A model generated the notes under the pieces. The model searched no databases and was not told where the DNA came from. It saw only the letters and a list, made by a program, of their open reading frames with translations. A stretch of 64,000 nucleotides of DNA from Methylobacterium terricola. Its GTDB lineage: Bacteria > Pseudomonadota > Alphaproteobacteria > Rhizobiales > Beijerinckiaceae. Below are positions 14,251-22,697 of this stretch, piece by piece. Location: assembly GCF_006151805.1 (NCBI RefSeq), contig NZ_VDDA01000003.1:558001-622000 (forward strand). Reading direction: 5' to 3'. The position numbers were made by a program, and so were the translations under genes. Position 1 is the first letter of the stretch. The number at the start of each line of letters is the position of its first letter.

Positions 14251-15579
14251 TCAGGCTGCGCGGGTCGTCTCGATCCGGGCGCGCGACCGCTCCCGTCGCG
14301 GCGCGGCGTCGTGATCGCGCTCGGCGATCAGGTGCGCGACCACCGTGGCTGCGTCGCAGAGATCCTCGAGGCGCATGTCTTCCTGCGGGTTGTGGCTGCC
14401 ATTCTGGTTTCGGACGAACACCATCGTGCTCGGAACGCCACGGTTCGCCAGAACGGCCGTATCGTGTCCGGCTCCGCTGATCATGGTGCGGTGGCGGATG
14501 CCGAGGCGATCGGCATGCGACGCCAGATCCTCGTTGAGGAGCCGGCTCATGACGGCGGGGGTGCTGCCGGTCCGCTCACCCAGGCAGAAGCGAACGCCGC
14601 GGGCCGCCTCGATCCGGGTGACGAGCCGAGCCAGTTCCACTTCGACGGCCGCCAGAACGTCGGCCTCGACGCTTCGTACGTCGATGCAGAAGCGGACCTC
14701 GCCCGGCACTTTGGCGAAGGCGTGCATCGCCGGGTCCGTCGAGACTTCGCCGAAGGTGATGGTCGCCTGTCGACCATCCGCGTCCAGCATGCCCCAGAAG
14801 GCATCGAGCCCGCCGATCAGGTCCGCCAGAGCAAAGACGGCATCGGCTCTGTCGGATCGTCCCACCGCTCCCGAATGGGCGTAGCTCCCGAAGCAGGCCG
14901 CGCTTCTGTACCGGAAGCTCCCGCTGATGCCGGTGACGAAGCCGACGGGGATCTCCGCCCGGTCCAGCAACGGACCCTGCTCGATGTGCATCTCCACGAA
15001 GCCGTGGAGCGATGCTTCGCGCAACAACGACTCGCCGCGCTCGACCCTGCCCGGCTCGAGCCCGCACCTCGTCATGTGCTCGCGCAGGCTCACCCCGTCA
15101 TCGGACCGGGGCATGTCGAGCACCTCCGGGGGGAGGAGGCCGAAAGCGGCCCTGCTGCCGATGTACGAGGCCGGAAACCAGGTACTCTCCTCAGCCCGGA
15201 AGGCCGCCACCACGACCGACCGCCGAGGCGTGAGGCCGACCCGCCTCAGGCCCGCGACGGCCGCCAGCCCACCGATCACGCCGGCGGCACCATCGAAGTT
15301 GCCGCCATGCGGAACCGTGTCGACGTGCGATCCGATCATCCAGGCCGGCAAGTGCGGGTCCAGCCCCGCCAAGGTCAGGAAAAGATTGCCGGCCGCATCC
15401 TGTTGCGACGACAGGCCGAGCGCCAAGCCGGTCTCGCGCATGAGCGCATGCGCCTTCTGCTCCCCTTCGCCGTAGGCCGCCCGGGTCACCCCCGGATCGT
15501 CACGGCTGAACATCAGCAGCTGCGAGAACAGGTGTTCGCACAGCCGCCGATCCGCTCGAAGGACGCTATCGTCGCTCAC
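14251..15579 (-). CDS. M20 metallopeptidase-family amidase: N-carbamoyl-amino-acid hydrolase / allantoate amidohydrolase type
   Basis: 442 residues; di-zinc cytosolic enzyme cleaving N-carbamoyl or ureido groups to free amino acid, ammonia and CO2. Metal and substrate motifs: His85 in IGSHVDTVPHGGNFDG, bridging Asp96, Glu130-131 in AFRAEESTWF, His198 in EMHIEQGPLL, and the C-terminal QNGSHNPQEDM. GTG 15579 is chosen because family sequence begins there (SDDSVLRADRRLCEHL) after GAGG; the open frame runs on upstream without homology. Divergent from an amino-acid ABC operon over a 373-base region holding a GntR-type palindrome. A paralogue with the same motif order is at 30782-32098. Exact substrate unknown. 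Confidence 0.88.
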   Translation of the reverse strand: MSDDSVLRADRRLCEHLFSQLLMFSRDDPGVTRAAYGEGEQKAHALMRETGLALGLSSQQDAAGNLFLTLAGLDPHLPAWMIGSHVDTVPHGGNFDGAAGVIGGLAAVAGLRRVGLTPRRSVVVAAFRAEESTWFPASYIGSRAAFGLLPPEVLDMPRSDDGVSLREHMTRCGLEPGRVERGESLLREASLHGFVEMHIEQGPLLDRAEIPVGFVTGISGSFRYRSAACFGSYAHSGAVGRSDRADAVFALADLIGGLDAFWGMLDADGRQATITFGEVSTDPAMHAFAKVPGEVRFCIDVRSVEADVLAAVEVELARLVTRIEAARGVRFCLGERTGSTPAVMSRLLNEDLASHADRLGIRHRTMISGAGHDTAVLANRGVPSTMVFVRNQNGSHNPQEDMRLEDLCDAATVVAHLIAERDHDAAPRRERSRARIETTRAA

Positions 15580-15785
15580 TCTGAAATGATCCTCGTATGG
15601 GGGCCACCGGGACCGAACGGGAGGTATGTCACCGATCGTCAGTCCCGAGCCGAGATCCTGAAGCTGTCCTTCCGTTGCGCAGCGCCTTGCGGAAACGACA
15701 CGGCCTAGGACCAGCAGACTGTGCGGAATACAGGCATTTGCCGCCTGATCGTGCATGCGAGCAAAAAAATGCCGCTTGAACTCCA

Positions 15786-15797
15786 CTGGTATACCAG
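15786..15797. promoter_or_regulatory. GntR-type operator candidate in divergent promoter region
   Basis: Perfect palindrome CTGGTATACCAG in the 373-base gap (15580-15952) between the divergent carbamoylase and ABC transporter genes. FCD-class GntR regulators typically bind TGGTnnACCA-like sites, and such a regulator is encoded at 19993-20667. I see no gene in the rest of the gap; it holds two A7 tracts around 15766-15837. Confidence 0.5.
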
Positions 15798-15952
15798 GGT
15801 ACGGAGGTCTCGCGCCAGTGGCTCGCGGCAAAAAAACCTGCCTCCGGTCTGGCCGCCAGCGAAGCGCCGCCCGCACAGGACCACTGCGACGGTCGCCAGA
15901 TGAGATCAATGCAGCAGCCGGAAGCTCGCTGTCGTTCGAGCGGGAGAGGATC

Positions 15953-16774
15953 GTGACGCAGGCCGCACATTGCGACACCGGCGCATCTGCTCAGCCGATG
16001 CTCTCGGTCAACGGGCTGAGAAAAAGCTACGGACAGCTCGAGGTACTGAAGGGGATCTCGCTGAGTGTTCGCGAGGGCGAGGTCATCTCCGTCATCGGCG
16101 CGAGCGGCTCGGGCAAGAGCACGTTCCTGCGCTGTCTCAACCTGATGGAGACACCGAGCGCCGGCCATCTCGAGTTCGAGAACTTCTCGCTCGATTTCGA
16201 GTCCGGGGCGCGTCGCCAGCCGACATCGCGCCAGCTTTGCGAACTTCGCACCCGGATCGGGATGGTCTTCCAGAGCTACAATCTCTGGCCGCACAAGACC
16301 GTCCTGGAGAATGTCATCGAGGCGCCGATCCACGTGCGCAAGATGAGCCGCAGAGAGGCGATCGAGCAGGCGGAAGGGCTGCTCGGCCGCATCGGTCTCT
16401 ACGAGAAGCGGGGCTCCTACCCGTCGAAGCTGTCGGGCGGCCAGCAGCAACGCGTGGCGATCGCGCGGGCCCTCGCGATGTCGCCCAAGGTGATGCTGTT
16501 CGACGAGGTGACCTCCGCGCTCGATCCGGAGCTCGTCGGTGAGGTGCTCTCGCTCATGAGCTCGCTCGCGGCCGAGGGCATGACGATGCTGATCGTGACG
16601 CACGAGATGGCCTTCGCGCGCGATGTCGGCACACGGACCTTGTTCTTCGACCAGGGCGTGGTGGCCGAGGACGGCCCTCCGGCCGAGATCATCGGCAACC
16701 CTCGCAGCGACAGGCTGCGGCAATTCCTGAGACGCGTCGTCCACGACCCTGCGCAGCTCGGGCCATCAGCCTGA
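15953..16774 (+). CDS. Polar amino-acid ABC transporter ATPase (GlnQ/HisP type)
   Basis: 273-residue cytosolic ATPase powering uptake through the permease encoded next. Walker A GASGSGKST, Q-loop MVFQSYNLWPH, signature LSGGQQQRVAIARAL, Walker B VMLFDEVTSALDPELV (Val replaces the usual Pro after Glu, tolerated) and H-switch IVTHEM. The GlnQ-type hallmark SALDPELVGEVL is present. GTG 15953 follows GGGAGAGGATC; upstream in-frame sequence has no homology. First gene of a run ATPase-permease-binding protein. Confidence 0.88.
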   Translation: MTQAAHCDTGASAQPMLSVNGLRKSYGQLEVLKGISLSVREGEVISVIGASGSGKSTFLRCLNLMETPSAGHLEFENFSLDFESGARRQPTSRQLCELRTRIGMVFQSYNLWPHKTVLENVIEAPIHVRKMSRREAIEQAEGLLGRIGLYEKRGSYPSKLSGGQQQRVAIARALAMSPKVMLFDEVTSALDPELVGEVLSLMSSLAAEGMTMLIVTHEMAFARDVGTRTLFFDQGVVAEDGPPAEIIGNPRSDRLRQFLRRVVHDPAQLGPSA

Positions 16775-16817
16775 CCGCATAGGCATTCATCTCAGGGAAG
16801 ACGCGGCGAGCACGGCG

Positions 16818-17477
16818 ATGTTTGTGAATTTTTGGGAAGATGTTGTCGAATACGGACCTGGGTTCCTGGCTGCGACCGTGGTCGTATTGGGTGTCACCAT
16901 CGCCAGCATCCTCGTGAGCTGGGTCTGCGGTTTGCTGGGTGCGCTGGGAAAGCAGTCCCGCTTCGCGCCGATCCGCGGCGTCGCCAGCTTCTACGTCTGG
17001 TTCATCCGGGGCACGCCGACGCTGGTCCAGGTCTTCATCGTCTATTTCGGCATGCCGCAGATCGGCATCAAGCTCTCGCCCGTCGTGGCCGGCATCATCG
17101 CCCTCGGGGTGAGCAGCGGCGCCTACGTGGCGGAGACGATCCGGGCCGGATTGAGCGCGATCCCGAAGGGCCAGTTCGAATCCTCGCTCGCCCTCGGCAT
17201 GACCCGCCAAGGCATGATGATCCGGATCATTCTGCCTCAGGTTCTCCGCATCATCCTGCCGTCGCTGACGAACGAGGCGATCTCGGCCGTCAAGAACACC
17301 TCGCTCCTGTCGACGATCACGGTCGTCGAGCTGACGCTGTTCGCACAGCTCATGATCGCCACGACTTTCAGGCCGTTCGATTTCTATATCGCAGCTGCCT
17401 TGATATACCTCGTCATTACATCCGTTCTGTCGCAGCTTTCGGCCTTCTTCGAGCGTCGATACGCCCGATTCTCATAA
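16818..17477 (+). CDS. Polar amino-acid ABC transporter permease (HisM/GlnP type)
   Basis: 219 residues, about five membrane helices. Typical HisMQ-family landmarks: WFIRGTPTLVQVFIVYFGMP, and the cytoplasmic EAA loop AYVAETIRAGLSAIPKGQFE followed by SLALGMTR and ILPQVLRIILPSLTNEAISAVKNTSL. Only one permease is in this operon, so it would work as a homodimer. Start ATG 16818, 43 bases after the ATPase gene. Confidence 0.88.
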   Translation: MFVNFWEDVVEYGPGFLAATVVVLGVTIASILVSWVCGLLGALGKQSRFAPIRGVASFYVWFIRGTPTLVQVFIVYFGMPQIGIKLSPVVAGIIALGVSSGAYVAETIRAGLSAIPKGQFESSLALGMTRQGMMIRIILPQVLRIILPSLTNEAISAVKNTSLLSTITVVELTLFAQLMIATTFRPFDFYIAAALIYLVITSVLSQLSAFFERRYARFS

Positions 17478-17553
17478 GTCGGGCCGCCCTCTCGTCCCGG
17501 ACCGGGCCGTGAGGATGGACGATGTCCCCCGGTTATCCATCATGGAGGTGAAC

Positions 17554-18345
17554 ATGGAACGCAGACAGTTTCTCCTCGGGACGCTCTCGGCGGTCGCCGC
17601 GGCGTCCCCCTTCGTGGCGAAGGCGGCCTCTCTCGAACTCCTGCAGCCGGGCAAGCTGCTCGTCGCCACGGAGGGAACGTTCGCACCCTTCAGCATGCGC
17701 ACGCCCAGCGGTCAATTGGACGGATTGGAGATGCGGGTGGCGGGCGAGATCGCGCGCCGGCTCGGGCTCCAATACGAGCCGGTGATCGTCAAGTTCGATT
17801 CTCTGCTGATCGGGCTGATGGCCGATCAGTACGACATGACGAGCGCGTCCATGGACATCACGGAGGCACGCCAGAAGCAGGTCGCGTTCGCGGACGGCTG
17901 GCTCGAATCCGGCGCCCGCGTCATCACGCGCAAGGATACCGGCATCGCGACCCCGGCCGATCTGAAGGGCCGCAACGTGGGCGCGGTCGCCGCCTCCTCC
18001 TTCGGCAAGCTCGCCGAGGAGCACGGGGGCAACCTGAAGAGCTACAAGGCCGCGGCCGACGCGATGCAGGATCTGGCCGGCGGCAATCTCGACGCCGTGA
18101 TCAACGATGCCGTGGCCGGCAACTACGCGATCCGCACGCGCAAGCTGCCGTTCGTGATGCTCGACGCGCCCCTGAGCGTCATCCAGAAGGGCATGGCGAT
18201 CAAGAAGGGCAAGCCGAACCTGCACGCCGCGGTCAACAAGGCGCTGGGGGACATGATCGCGGATGGGACCTACGAGAAGCTCCTCACGCCTTTGATCGGC
18301 TACTCGCCCGCTCCGAAGAATCCGATCCGCACCTCGGCCGTCTGA
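17554..18345 (+). CDS. Periplasmic amino-acid-binding protein of the ABC transporter (SBP_bac_3)
   Basis: 263 residues. Starts at ATG 17554 behind a strong GGAGGTG; the export signal MERRQFLLGTLSAVAAASPFVAKA has a Tat-like RRQFLLG. Family-3 binding-protein motifs: GTFAPFSMRTPSGQLDGLEMR near the N-terminus (ligand carboxylate pocket), KFDSLLIGLMADQYDMTSASMDIT, and LAGGNLDAVINDAVAGNYAI. It closes the operon; a perfect hairpin overlaps its stop codon. The ligand is likely a polar amino acid or a derivative, which fits the surrounding hydrolases. Confidence 0.88.
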   Translation: MERRQFLLGTLSAVAAASPFVAKAASLELLQPGKLLVATEGTFAPFSMRTPSGQLDGLEMRVAGEIARRLGLQYEPVIVKFDSLLIGLMADQYDMTSASMDITEARQKQVAFADGWLESGARVITRKDTGIATPADLKGRNVGAVAASSFGKLAEEHGGNLKSYKAAADAMQDLAGGNLDAVINDAVAGNYAIRTRKLPFVMLDAPLSVIQKGMAIKKGKPNLHAAVNKALGDMIADGTYEKLLTPLIGYSPAPKNPIRTSAV

Positions 18346-18380
18346 TGTGAAATCCGGACGACTCCTTCCGGATTTCACAT
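18345..18380 (+). terminator. Hairpin at the end of the ABC operon
   Basis: Perfect 14-base stem (ATGTGAAATCCGGA / TCCGGATTTCACAT) around an eight-base loop, beginning on the last base of the binding-protein stop codon. No T-run follows. It also forms the hairpin end of a mosaic repeat (copy D), so it may serve both roles. Confidence 0.6.
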
Positions 18381-18447
18381 CGCAAGCCCGCGCGGCGCTT
18401 GAGCGAAGCCGATTGCCGCACCGCGAAGCGATCGACCGGAAATCGTA
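18345..18447 (-). repeat. Dispersed palindromic/mosaic repeat, copy D
   Basis: Read on the minus strand it starts TACGATTTCCGGTCGATCGC and ends in the 14-base hairpin. The non-hairpin half aligns base by base with the first half of copy B (49574 onward: TACGGTTTCCGATTGATCGC, then TGCGG, TCGCTC, GCGCC blocks), while the hairpin sequence is unrelated to that of copies A-C. That is the modular behaviour of BIME-type repeats. The rest of the gap to 18640 holds nothing else I can support. Confidence 0.6.
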
Positions 18448-18640
18448 TGAGCCGATGAGGGAGGGCGGCATCGGCCGCCGACCTCGCTGACCGTGCGACG
18501 CCAGGCTGGTCGGGACGTGGGTCCCGATCGAGCGCGCCTTGCCGGTTCCAGAGCCCTGCCGCCATCGGCCGAGAGGCCGTGCGGCGGAGCCGACGGAGTG
18601 GCACAACCGTACCGTTCGTCTCCCGACCGGAAGCTCGACC

Positions 18641-19834
18641 ATGCGACACCTGGACGATTGGCTGTCTGAGCACCTCCCCGACCTGGTCGCGATCCGCCAG
18701 GACCTCCACGCGCATCCCGAGCTCGGGCTGGAGGAGGTCAGGACCTCCCGGCTGGTCGCCGATCGGCTTCGGGGCTGGGGCGTCGAGGTCTGCGACGGCA
18801 TCGGCGGGACGGGCGTGGTCGGCACGATCCGGGGGCGGCGGCCCGGGCGCGGCGCGATCGGGCTGCGCGCCGACATGGATGCCCTGGCGATCCACGAGCA
18901 GACGGGACTGCCCTATGCCTCACGCCATCCGGGCCTCATGCATGCCTGCGGTCACGACGGGCATACGACCATGCTGCTGGGTGCGGCGCGCTACCTGGCG
19001 GCCGTCCCCGAGTTCGAGGGCACGGTCCACCTCATCTTCCAGCCCGCGGAGGAGGGACGCCGCGGGGCTCTCGCGATGGTCCGCGACGGGCTCTTCGAGC
19101 GCTTCCCCTGCGATGCGATCTACGGCCTCCACAACACGCCGGGCATGGGAGTCGGCGTCTTCGGCACCCAGGCCGGCCCGATCATGGCCGCGTCGGACAT
19201 GTTCACCGTGGTCTTTCGTGGGGTCGGCGGACATGGAGGGATCGGCCCGCATATGTCCACCGACATCACCTACGCGCAGGCCCACTTCATCCTCGGCTTG
19301 CAGGGCATCGTCGGACGCAACGTCGCGCCGATCGACACGGCCGTCCTGAGCGTCGGCTCCATTCACGCCGGGTCGCCGGACGCGCCGAACGTGATCCCGG
19401 CGGAACTGACCATCCGTGGAACGGCGCGCTCCTACACGGAGGGCGTCAGGGATCTGCTCGAGGCGCGCATCGGCGAGCTCGCCCGGTGGACGGCGCGCAG
19501 CTGGGGCTGTCGGGCCGAGACGACCTACGACCGCGGGCCCGGCGCCGTCGTGAACGCGACCGGACCGACCGCGGCGGCGCTCACGGCCGCCGAGGCCGTC
19601 GTGGGCGCGCGGAACGTTCTTCGTTCGATCGAGCCGACCACCGGCGGGGAGGACTTCGCGGACATGATGGCCGTCCGTCCCGGCTCGTTCATGCGGATCG
19701 GCAACGGCGTCGCGGACGACGGCAGCTTCGCGGGCCTGCATACGCCCGTCTACGATTTCAACGACGCCGTGATCCCCCTCGGGATCAAGTACTGGGTGTC
19801 GGTCGTCGGGGCGGAGCTCGGGCGCCCGGCCTGA
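18641..19834 (+). CDS. M20D amidohydrolase (hippurate hydrolase / N-acyl-amino-acid amidohydrolase type)
   Basis: 397-residue cytosolic metallohydrolase that removes N-acyl groups from amino acids. Motifs of the M20D subfamily: IRQDLHAHPELGLEE, GLRADMDALAI, the metal-binding MHACGHDGHTTMLLGAA, the catalytic Glu pair in IFQPAEEGRRG, and GGEDFADM near the C-terminus. Start ATG 18641 directly before HLDDWLSEHLPDLV; the ribosome-binding site is weak (GGAAG). It lies between the ABC operon and a GntR regulator on the same strand and probably belongs to the catabolic island. The acyl group and amino acid are unknown. Confidence 0.87.
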   Translation: MRHLDDWLSEHLPDLVAIRQDLHAHPELGLEEVRTSRLVADRLRGWGVEVCDGIGGTGVVGTIRGRRPGRGAIGLRADMDALAIHEQTGLPYASRHPGLMHACGHDGHTTMLLGAARYLAAVPEFEGTVHLIFQPAEEGRRGALAMVRDGLFERFPCDAIYGLHNTPGMGVGVFGTQAGPIMAASDMFTVVFRGVGGHGGIGPHMSTDITYAQAHFILGLQGIVGRNVAPIDTAVLSVGSIHAGSPDAPNVIPAELTIRGTARSYTEGVRDLLEARIGELARWTARSWGCRAETTYDRGPGAVVNATGPTAAALTAAEAVVGARNVLRSIEPTTGGEDFADMMAVRPGSFMRIGNGVADDGSFAGLHTPVYDFNDAVIPLGIKYWVSVVGAELGRPA

Positions 19835-19992
19835 ACCGCGTGCGACGTCCCGGTGCTCGCGCCGGCCACGGCGCCTGCACGGACAAGCCTGTCTTGCTGC
19901 CTCTCGGGTGTGCCGGTATGCCAATGATCTACCAGAGGTGTCGCCCCACCGGCTGCGACCCCGCGGTCGGGCAGGCGTCGAAGATCGCCACG

Positions 19993-20667
19993 ATGAACGA
20001 AACTCCGCTCCAGCCGGTCCTCGCGACATCCGACAGCCGCTTGGCGCAGCACGCGTACGAGCAGGTGTTGGGCCTCATCATGTCCCGGCAGATCGCGCCC
20101 GGCACGCTCCTGCAGGAGCGGCGCCTGGCCGAGTATCTCAAGATGTCGCGGACGCCCCTCCGCGACGCCTTGCTCATGCTCGAAGCGGAGGGTCTGCTGG
20201 TGCGCCAGGGCTCCCGCGGCCTTCAGGTGAAGGCCATGAACATCGGCGACTTCATCGACAACCTGTCCATCCGCATCCTCCTCGAACCCGAGGCCACGCG
20301 GGCCGCAACGCCGCACGTGAGCAAGGACGTCTGCGCAGAGGTGACGGCGCGCCTCGAGACGCTGGTCTCGCGCGCGTGCCAGGGCGAGGTTCCCGATCGC
20401 GCGGAGGTGCGCGAGATCGACGAGCGGCTGCACTCGATGATCCTCGACGCGGCCGCCAACAGCCAAATGACGGCGATCATCCGGACCTTGAGGCGCCAAA
20501 CTCAGATCTTCGATCTGCGCAGCCTGCCTGAACGGTTCGAAAGCACCTGTCGCGAGCATCTGGCGATCACGGCGGCGATCGGCGGCGGTCAGGCGGACGA
20601 GGCGGCGAGTGCCATGCGGCGCCATCTCGAGAGCGTCAAGCAGAGCATCGTCACCCGGCTCGGATAG
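19993..20667 (+). CDS. GntR-family transcription regulator, FCD subclass
   Basis: 224 residues: winged helix (about 15-80: YEQVLGLIMSRQIAPGTLLQ, ERRLAEYLKMSRTPLRDALL, LEAEGLLVRQ) and the all-helical FCD ligand domain (about 90-220) with conserved EPEATRAAT, Asp/His positions DERLHSMILDAA and CREHLAITAAI that bind metal and a carboxylate ligand. Such proteins usually repress nearby organic-acid or amino-acid catabolic genes until the substrate binds. ATG 19993 fits the domain start. A matching palindrome lies at 15786-15797, and pxpA follows after an 88-base gap with a 17-base tandem repeat. Confidence 0.88.
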   Translation: MNETPLQPVLATSDSRLAQHAYEQVLGLIMSRQIAPGTLLQERRLAEYLKMSRTPLRDALLMLEAEGLLVRQGSRGLQVKAMNIGDFIDNLSIRILLEPEATRAATPHVSKDVCAEVTARLETLVSRACQGEVPDRAEVREIDERLHSMILDAAANSQMTAIIRTLRRQTQIFDLRSLPERFESTCREHLAITAAIGGGQADEAASAMRRHLESVKQSIVTRLG

Positions 20668-20681
20668 GGCAGGGCTGCCCG

Positions 20682-20715
20682 GGTCGGCGGTCTTCCCAGG
20701 TCGGCGGTCTTCCCA
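20682..20715 (+). repeat. 17-base tandem duplication
   Basis: Two exact copies of GGTCGGCGGTCTTCCCA, with five more matching bases of a third, in the leader between the GntR gene and pxpA. May affect promoter spacing or be a recent slippage event. Confidence 0.7.
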
Positions 20716-20755
20716 GGTCGCCTGCGTTTCGCCCACCGAACCAACCGGAGGAACA

Positions 20756-21520
20756 ATGAGAATCGACCTCAACGCCGATCTGGGCGAGGGCTTCGGTCCT
20801 TGGACGATGGGTGACGACGCGGCGATGATGGACATCATCACGACGGCGAACGTCGCCTGCGGCTTTCACGCCGGCGACCCCGTGATCATGCGCAACACCG
20901 TCGGCGTCGCGCGGGAGAAGGGCGTTCGTGTCGGGGCCCATCCCGGCTTCTCCGACCTGGCGGGCTTCGGCCGGCGCCGCATTTCCGGCATCAGCGTGAA
21001 CGAACTGGAAGCGATCGTCGCGTACCAGATCGGCGCGATGCAATCGGTCGCGACCCTGGCGGGACATCCCATCACGCACGTCAAGACGCATGGGGCCCTC
21101 GGGAACATGTGCGCCGACGACGATGCGTGGGCCTTGGGCGTCGCCCGGGCGATCAAGGCGGCGGATCCGACCTTGCTGTTCATGATCATGCCCGGCACGG
21201 CGACGGAGCGCGCAGCCGACAGAACAGGCCTCGCGAGCCTGCGCGAGATCTACGCGGATCGCACCTACGATGACAGCTTCAACCTGACCGATCGCTCGAA
21301 ACCCGGCGCGGTGATCCACGACGCCGCGCTCGCGACGGAGCATGTCCTGCGCATGCTCAACGAGGGCGCGATCATCTCCACGTCCGGCAAACGGCTCGAT
21401 GTCGGGATCGACTCGATCTGCGTGCACGGCGACAATCCCGCGGCTGTCGTGATGGCCAGGACATTGCGGTCGAGCTTGGAGAGCCAGGGAGTGACCGTCG
21501 CCGCCTACGAGCCGTCCTGA
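20756..21520 (+). CDS. pxpA: 5-oxoprolinase subunit PxpA (LamB/YcsF family)
   Basis: 254-residue component of the bacterial ATP-dependent 5-oxoprolinase PxpABC, which opens 5-oxoproline (pyroglutamate) to glutamate. Family signature at both ends: MRIDLNADLGEGFGPWTMGDD and TTANVACGFHAGDPVIMRNTV, plus VGAHPGFSDLAGFGRR, HVKTHGALGNM and DSICVHGDNPAAVVMA. Strong ribosome-binding site CCGGAGG before ATG 20756. Its partners pxpB and pxpC are 2.2 kb further on, separated by an inverted LysR gene and a DapA-like gene, instead of the usual tight cluster. Confidence 0.92.
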   Translation: MRIDLNADLGEGFGPWTMGDDAAMMDIITTANVACGFHAGDPVIMRNTVGVAREKGVRVGAHPGFSDLAGFGRRRISGISVNELEAIVAYQIGAMQSVATLAGHPITHVKTHGALGNMCADDDAWALGVARAIKAADPTLLFMIMPGTATERAADRTGLASLREIYADRTYDDSFNLTDRSKPGAVIHDAALATEHVLRMLNEGAIISTSGKRLDVGIDSICVHGDNPAAVVMARTLRSSLESQGVTVAAYEPS

Positions 21521-21709
21521 GGCGCGCGTGCCAGGGTGAGCCGACCCCGCCGTCATCGCTGCGACGCGCTCTCGTGAGCGGCGGCACGGGTGCGCGGCCC
21601 AGCCTGGCGAGGCTCGCGACATCGCCGCCGCGTCGAGGCCGGCGCAGTGAGCGAAGCGGGTGACCGGGAGGTGTGACGGATGCTTGATCGTGCGCATCGG
21701 CCCGTCACC

Positions 21710-22576
21710 TCAGCGATCGGCCTCCGTGAGGGCCTGTTGAAAGCGGTCGACGAGCGCCTTGGCGGGCCCGGCCCTGCTCAAGAGGCCGATCGTTCTCCTG
21801 AAGCGGCCCTGCCCGACCGGGGTGATCTGCAAGCCGCCGATGTTGAGCGTCGCAATTCCCCAATCGGGCAGGAGCGTCACACCCAGCCCGCGGGAGACGA
21901 GGATCACGATGGCTTCAGGTGCATCGAGTTCGAAAAGCTCGCTGACGAGAATGTTTCGGCTGGACAGGAACGACTCGACGATCTGGCCTGTCCACGCTTT
22001 ACGGTCCATGCGTATGAATGGCGCGTCTTCCAGGATCGTCTTCACATCGGTGCTGGCAGTCGTGGCTCGCGTCACCAGTGCGAGCGGCTCATCTCGCACA
22101 TGCCGCCAATCCAGGCTCTTGGGCAGCTGGAAAGGCGGCTGAACCACGAGGGCGCAATCGATCTCGTTGTTCTCCAGCAGCCGGAAGAGACCTGCCGAGG
22201 TGCCCGGAATGACCGTCAGATCGATGTCCGGGAAGCTTCTTGCCAAGGTCTGGAGAGCGGCCGGGATCACGGTCGTGAGAGCCGTGGAGATGGACCCGAC
22301 GCGCAGCCGGCCGGCCGGACGCCCGCCTTGCGCCAGGTGACGCATCTCGTCGGCCTGCGACACGATCCGCCGGGCCGTCTCCAGGATCGCTTGACCCGCG
22401 CTCGTCAGAACGATGCGCTGGCCCCGCCTTTCGACGAGCTTGGCGGACAGATCGGCCTCGAGGGATCTGATCTGCTCGGCGATCGAGGTATGGGCCAGCC
22501 CGAGCTCGCGGGCCGCTGCCGCGATGGAGCCATGCTCGGACACCAGGCAGAGGGCTCTCAGGTAGCGCGTATTCAT
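21710..22576 (-). CDS. LysR-family transcription regulator
   Basis: 288 residues. N-terminal winged helix-turn-helix (MNTRYLRALCLVSEHGSIAAAARELGLAHTSIAEQIRSLE, about 1-60) and a LysR effector domain (about 90-288) with EIDCALVVQPP and SRGLGVTLLPDWG. Divergent from the DapA-like gene across 121 bases, the classic layout for LysR control of that gene; pxpB, pxpC and the SDR would follow. Effector unknown. A small dyad (CTTCG-tc-CGAAG, 22616-22627) lies in the shared promoter region. Confidence 0.88.
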   Translation of the reverse strand: MNTRYLRALCLVSEHGSIAAAARELGLAHTSIAEQIRSLEADLSAKLVERRGQRIVLTSAGQAILETARRIVSQADEMRHLAQGGRPAGRLRVGSISTALTTVIPAALQTLARSFPDIDLTVIPGTSAGLFRLLENNEIDCALVVQPPFQLPKSLDWRHVRDEPLALVTRATTASTDVKTILEDAPFIRMDRKAWTGQIVESFLSSRNILVSELFELDAPEAIVILVSRGLGVTLLPDWGIATLNIGGLQITPVGQGRFRRTIGLLSRAGPAKALVDRFQQALTEADR

Positions 22577-22697
22577 CCCTGCCTCGTACGCGATTCTGCG
22601 GCATGCAGGAATCTCCTTCGTCCGAAGTCGATAACTCCTGAATTTCCTTTCGGTCGCGAGGGCCCTATCCCGGCCCGGCGATCCAGGAGGTGAGGCG

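Noticed and set aside
13900..15708. 602-codon plus-strand frame opposite the carbamoylase
   Set aside because: No start signal or domain; the minus-strand frame carries all M20 motifs.
15580..15978. Upstream extension of the carbamoylase (to 575 residues)
   Set aside because: Family sequence begins at GTG 15579; the extension has no homology-like character and would overlap the divergent ABC promoter and gene.
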